Source of the DNA: CAYJDP01 sp964371025
GTDB taxonomy: Bacteria; Bacillota_I; Bacilli_A; RF39; UBA660
DNA length: 64,000 nucleotides
Direction of reading: 5' to 3'
Assembly: GCA_964371025.1 (NCBI GenBank)
Contig: CAYJKH010000002.1
Coordinates: forward strand, 1 to 64,000
A model generated the notes under the pieces. It had not been told where the DNA came from and ran no database searches. It was given only the letters and a program-made list of their open reading frames with translations. A program made the position numbers and the translations under genes. Below, piece by piece: positions 60,939 through 64,000 of this stretch (positions are counted from its first letter, which is position 1; each line of letters opens with the position of its first letter).

Positions 60939-63337
60939 GTGAATACAGTAAAATAGAGAAGAAATGGCAAAAATATTGGGAAGATAATAAGAGATTTATT
61001 ACAAGTAATGATAGTGATAAAGAAAAATATTATTATTTAGTAGAGTTCCCTTATCCATCTGGAGATGGACTTCATGTAGGACATGTAAGAAGTTATACAG
61101 CACTTGATGCACTAGCACGTAAAAAAAGAATGAATAACTTTAATGTATTATTTCCAATTGGATGGGATGCCTTTGGAGCACCAGCAGAAGAGCACGCCAT
61201 AAAAACTAAACAACATCCGAAAGTAGCAATCAAAAAGAATATAGATACATATAGAAGTCAAATGAAAAACTTAGGGATTTCATTTGATTGGTCTAGAGAA
61301 TTTTCAACAACAGATGAGAATATTTATAAGTGGACACAGTGGCAATTTTTGAAATTTTTTGAAAATGACTTAGCATACAAAGCAAAGAAAAATATAAATT
61401 GGTGTGAAAAGTGTAAAACTGGATTATCTAATGAAGATTCATCTGGAGGAGTTTGTGAAAGATGTGGAAGTCCAGTTATTCAAAAAGAAAAAGAACAATG
61501 GATATTAAAAATGAGTGATTATGCGGAAGACTTATTAACGGGATTAGATGATACTAATTATCAAAGTAAAATTAAAACTGCTCAAATTAATTGGATAGGT
61601 AAATCAGTAGGGGCTAATGTTAATTTCAAATTAAAAGAACAAGATGAAATATTGGAAGTATATACAACAAGACCAGATACTTTATTTGGAGCAACTTTTA
61701 TGGTAATTGCTCCAGAACATCCTATATTAGAAAAATATAAAGATTCAATTAAAAATATTTCTGAGATAAAAGATTACCAAAAAGAAACTATTAAGAAAAG
61801 TAGTTTTGAAAGAAGTGAATTAATAAAAGAAAAAACTGGAGTTAAAATTGATGGTATATCAGCTATAAACCCTCTAAGTAATAAAGTGATTCCAGTATAT
61901 ATTGCAGATTATGTAATGATGGGATATGGTACGGGAGCAATAATGGCAGTACCTGCTCATGATCAAAGAGATTATGATTTTGCAAAGAAATTTAATATTG
62001 AAATTATCCCGGTTATTGAAGGTGGAAACATTGAGAAAGAAGCATATGCTAATGATGGAGTAATGATTAATTCAGAATTTTTAAATGGGATTACTACTAA
62101 AGAAGAAGCAATTGCGAAAGTTATTAAATACTTAAATGAAGAAAAACTTGGAGAAGCTAAAACTAATTATAAATTACAAGATTGGATTTTTTCTAGACAA
62201 AGATTTTGGGGAGAACCAATTCCTATAATTAATTGTGATTGCTGTGGATATGTTCCAGTACCAGAAAAAGATCTACCTGTTGTTCTGCCAGATGTTGCAA
62301 AATATGAACCGACTGAAAATGGTGAGTCCCCACTAGCAGGAATAGAAGAGTGGGTAAATACAACTTGTCCTAAATGTGGCAAAAAAGCAAAAAGAGAAAC
62401 TGATACAATGCCGAACTGGGCAGGTTCTAGTTGGTATTGGTTAAGATATATGGATCCTAAAAATGATCAAGAGTTTGTATCTAAAGAAGCTTTAAAACAG
62501 TGGGGTAAAGTAGAATTTTATAATGGTGGAATGGAACATGCTACTAGACACTTATTATATGCAAGATTCTGGAATCAAGCACTTTATAACTTAGGGCTTG
62601 TACCTAATAAAGAACCATTTGATACAAGAGTAGCTCATGGATTAATCTTAGCAAGTGATGGTGAAAAAATGTCTAAATCACGTGGTAATGTAGTTAATCC
62701 AGATCACATGGTAGCAGAATATGGAGCAGATACTTTAAGATGCTATCAAATGTTTATGGGAGATTATGAAAAAGAAGTAACATGGAATGAGTTAGGACTT
62801 AAAGGAGTTAAAAGATTCTTAGACAGAGTAATTAAATTAAGTGAAAAATTAAATGAAAAGAATAATTATTCGGAAGAATTAGAAAAATCTATTCATAAGA
62901 CAATAAAAAAAGTAACAGAAGATTATGATAATATGAAATTTAATACTGTGGTATCATCATTAATGATATTATTAAATGAATATGATAAACAAAAATCAAT
63001 TACTAAAGAAGACTATAGAACACTATTATTATTATTAAATCCAATTGCTCCTCATATTAGTGAAGAATTAAATGAATTTAATAACTTAGGAGCAGAATTA
63101 TTTATTAGTAAATGGCCTGTATATGATGAGATAAAAACTATAGATGAAGAAAAAACTATAGCAGTACAAGTTAATGGTAAAATGCGTGCTACTATTACGA
63201 TAAACTTAAATGACACAGAAGATATGATAAAAGAAAAAGCCTTAAAAGAAGAAAATATTAAAGTTCATACTGAAGGTAAAGAAATTATAAAATTTATTGT
63301 AATTAAAGGAAAAATTGCCAATATAGTAGTTAAATAA
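60935..63337 (+). CDS. leuS: Leucyl-tRNA synthetase
   Basis: The 800-residue class I synthetase charges tRNA-Leu. HIGH-like motif DGLHVGHVRSYT is at about residues 45-56, KMSKS at 578-582, and the CP1 editing domain has TTRPDTLFGATFMV and APEHP with the conserved Asp in VPAHDQRDYDFA. ZN-1 cysteines are CEKC and CERC, with another CPKC pair near residue 485. The anticodon-binding and C-terminal domains are present. Length is normal. It is co-transcribed with the preceding membrane protein from the T-box promoter. Confidence 0.97.
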   Translation: MSEYSKIEKKWQKYWEDNKRFITSNDSDKEKYYYLVEFPYPSGDGLHVGHVRSYTALDALARKKRMNNFNVLFPIGWDAFGAPAEEHAIKTKQHPKVAIKKNIDTYRSQMKNLGISFDWSREFSTTDENIYKWTQWQFLKFFENDLAYKAKKNINWCEKCKTGLSNEDSSGGVCERCGSPVIQKEKEQWILKMSDYAEDLLTGLDDTNYQSKIKTAQINWIGKSVGANVNFKLKEQDEILEVYTTRPDTLFGATFMVIAPEHPILEKYKDSIKNISEIKDYQKETIKKSSFERSELIKEKTGVKIDGISAINPLSNKVIPVYIADYVMMGYGTGAIMAVPAHDQRDYDFAKKFNIEIIPVIEGGNIEKEAYANDGVMINSEFLNGITTKEEAIAKVIKYLNEEKLGEAKTNYKLQDWIFSRQRFWGEPIPIINCDCCGYVPVPEKDLPVVLPDVAKYEPTENGESPLAGIEEWVNTTCPKCGKKAKRETDTMPNWAGSSWYWLRYMDPKNDQEFVSKEALKQWGKVEFYNGGMEHATRHLLYARFWNQALYNLGLVPNKEPFDTRVAHGLILASDGEKMSKSRGNVVNPDHMVAEYGADTLRCYQMFMGDYEKEVTWNELGLKGVKRFLDRVIKLSEKLNEKNNYSEELEKSIHKTIKKVTEDYDNMKFNTVVSSLMILLNEYDKQKSITKEDYRTLLLLLNPIAPHISEELNEFNNLGAELFISKWPVYDEIKTIDEEKTIAVQVNGKMRATITINLNDTEDMIKEKALKEENIKVHTEGKEIIKFIVIKGKIANIVVK

Positions 63338-63340
63338 AAT

Positions 63341-63376
63341 AAACTGGAATTAAAAGTATTCCAGTTTTTTGTTTTA
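63341..63376 (+). terminator. Rho-independent terminator of leuS
   Basis: A 10-bp stem AAACTGGAAT/ATTCCAGTTT with a 7-nt loop is followed by TTT and further T-rich sequence. Confidence 0.88.
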
Positions 63377-63388
63377 ATATTTTTTTAC

Positions 63389-63417
63389 TTGACTAAATAT
63401 AGATGATTATCTATAAT
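63389..63417 (+). promoter_or_regulatory. Promoter with ArsR-type operator in its spacer
   Basis: TTGACT (63389-63394), a 17-nt spacer and TATAAT (63412-63417) form a strong promoter. Between and over these boxes lies TATAGAT-GATT-ATCTATA (63398-63415), a perfect 7-bp inverted repeat of the sort ArsR repressors bind. Autoregulation by the ArsR product is the likely reading. Confidence 0.75.
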
Positions 63418-63436
63418 TGTATTAATAGGAGATATT

Positions 63437-63715
63437 ATGTTAGAAGATAAGTATGAAATATTTAAAGTATTAGCAGATAAAAGTAGACTTGAAATTATAA
63501 AAATAATAATTAATTCAAAAGAAATATGTGCTTGTGAATTACTAGATAAACTAAATATAACTCAAGCAACTCTTTCATATCACATGAAATTATTAAAGGA
63601 AGTAGGATTAGTTAGCTGTTATAAAAGAGGAACATGGTGTATATATAGCATAGAGAAAGAAACTTTTAATAATTTATCAAAATTATTTAAGGAAATAGGA
63701 GAAAACAATGGATAA
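63437..63715 (+). CDS. ArsR-family transcriptional repressor
   Basis: The 92-residue winged-helix protein has recognition region NITQATLSYHMKLLKEVGLVS. A CxC pair (C31, C33 in EICACELL) lies in the helix-3 position where ArsR/CadC-type repressors bind thiophilic metals or sense thiol state. A third Cys lies in VSCYKRGTWCIYS. It starts after TAGGAG and overlaps the thioredoxin gene by 8 nt. It probably represses its own operon and responds to metal or oxidant. Confidence 0.9.
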   Translation: MLEDKYEIFKVLADKSRLEIIKIIINSKEICACELLDKLNITQATLSYHMKLLKEVGLVSCYKRGTWCIYSIEKETFNNLSKLFKEIGENNG

Positions 63716-64000
63716 GAAAAAAATAACAACAATAGTAGTATTATTGTTAATTATTGTAATTATATTGGGAATGACAATACTAAAAGATAATAGTGTTAAA
63801 GAAGTTAGTACAACAGGAACTTTTGATTTACAAGTAGATGAAAATTTCAATAAAGAAGAAGTTTTAAGTAAAGGGTATCCAACGATGTTAGATATTGGAG
63901 GAGCAGATTGCATACCTTGTAAAGAAATGGCACCAACGCTAGAAAAATTAAATAAAGATTTAAAAGGTGAAGCAATTATAAAATTTGTGGATTATTGGAA
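63708..64000 (+). CDS. Membrane-anchored thioredoxin-family protein (partial, 3' end outside window)
   Basis: The visible 97 codons start at ATG 63708, inside the ArsR gene with AGGAGAA upstream. A membrane helix occupies residues ~6-24. The thioredoxin segment GYPTMLDIGGADCIPCKEMAPTLEKLNKDL carries an active-site CxxC (CIPC). It is likely extracytoplasmic, and in relatives such genes are followed by a CcdA-like electron carrier; that cannot be checked here. The gene runs off the window. Control by the adjacent ArsR protein fits a redox or metal-stress role. Confidence 0.85.
   Translation, partial: MDKKKITTIVVLLLIIVIILGMTILKDNSVKEVSTTGTFDLQVDENFNKEEVLSKGYPTMLDIGGADCIPCKEMAPTLEKLNKDLKGEAIIKFVDYW

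Noticed and set aside
1..64000. CRISPR arrays, tRNA or rRNA genes, insertion sequences, attachment sites
   Set aside because: No spaced direct repeats, no tRNA-like T-arm other than that of ssrA, no rRNA sequence and no transposase were seen on either strand.

Overview
The window comes from a very AT-rich, walled, low-GC Firmicute. It is most likely an uncultured Bacilli/Mollicutes-grade lineage (an RF39- or Erysipelotrichia-like gut anaerobe). That placement is inferred from gene content and composition, not from a marker tree. TGA is a normal stop (leader-gene stop at 60936-60938, GH31 stop at 57420-57422) and Trp is TGG, so this is not a code-4 mycoplasma. Teichoic-acid, sortase and D,D-carboxypeptidase genes imply a cell wall. 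Pyruvate formate-lyase implies anaerobic fermentation. No rRNA, tRNA, CRISPR array, phage or IS element was seen.

Layout. Positions 1-10970 hold the 3' part of the S10/spc/alpha ribosomal superoperon (rplV to rplQ with secY, adk, map, infA, rpoA), without rpmD between rpsE and rplO. Positions 11025-14500 hold a small membrane protein, an SDR, two motif-eroded EcfA-like ATPases without an EcfT, and truA. Positions 14559-34898 are a large cell-envelope polymer region: an LtaS-type synthase fused to a dead ABC-ATPase-like domain; three CDP-glycerol glycerophosphotransferases plus a GT2-glycerophosphotransferase fusion; a TagGH-type exporter; a CsbB/GtcA/GtrII/YfhO lipid-linked glycosylation set; an acyltransferase-3/MBOAT/DHHW O-acylation set; and secG.

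Positions 35051-41032 carry rnr-smpB, pflBA on the opposite strand, and ssrA (tmRNA), whose promoter is back-to-back with that of pflB. Positions 41087-47578 carry an HAD phosphatase, three small unknown genes, an unassigned terminator-bounded transcript, the cdaA-cdaR c-di-AMP operon, a Cys-free thioredoxin-like protein and an S41 protease. Positions 47560-53734 (mostly minus) carry a thioester-domain adhesin with its sortase, a DapB/Ord-like dehydrogenase, a repeat surface protein, a radical SAM protein and a patatin. Positions 53810-64000 carry VanY, GH31, a PlsC-like acyltransferase, a hybrid histidine kinase, a T-box-controlled membrane protein-leuS operon, and an ArsR-thioredoxin operon cut by the window end.

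How the genes fit together: most non-ribosomal genes serve the envelope. Glycerophosphate polymers are made, exported, glycosylated and probably O-acylated, while sortase, VanY and the S41 protease act on the surface. Many genes outside the ribosomal block start from extended -10 promoters (TGNTATAAT) lying directly behind the previous terminator. Several of these have very short leaders with a GGTGAT Shine-Dalgarno sequence.

The most interesting items are the pseudo-ABC/LtaS fusion, the eroded ECF module without EcfT, the adhesin-sortase pair in which the sortase lacks its Arg, the unassigned small transcript before the cdaA operon, and the T-box leader placing a membrane protein ahead of leuS.
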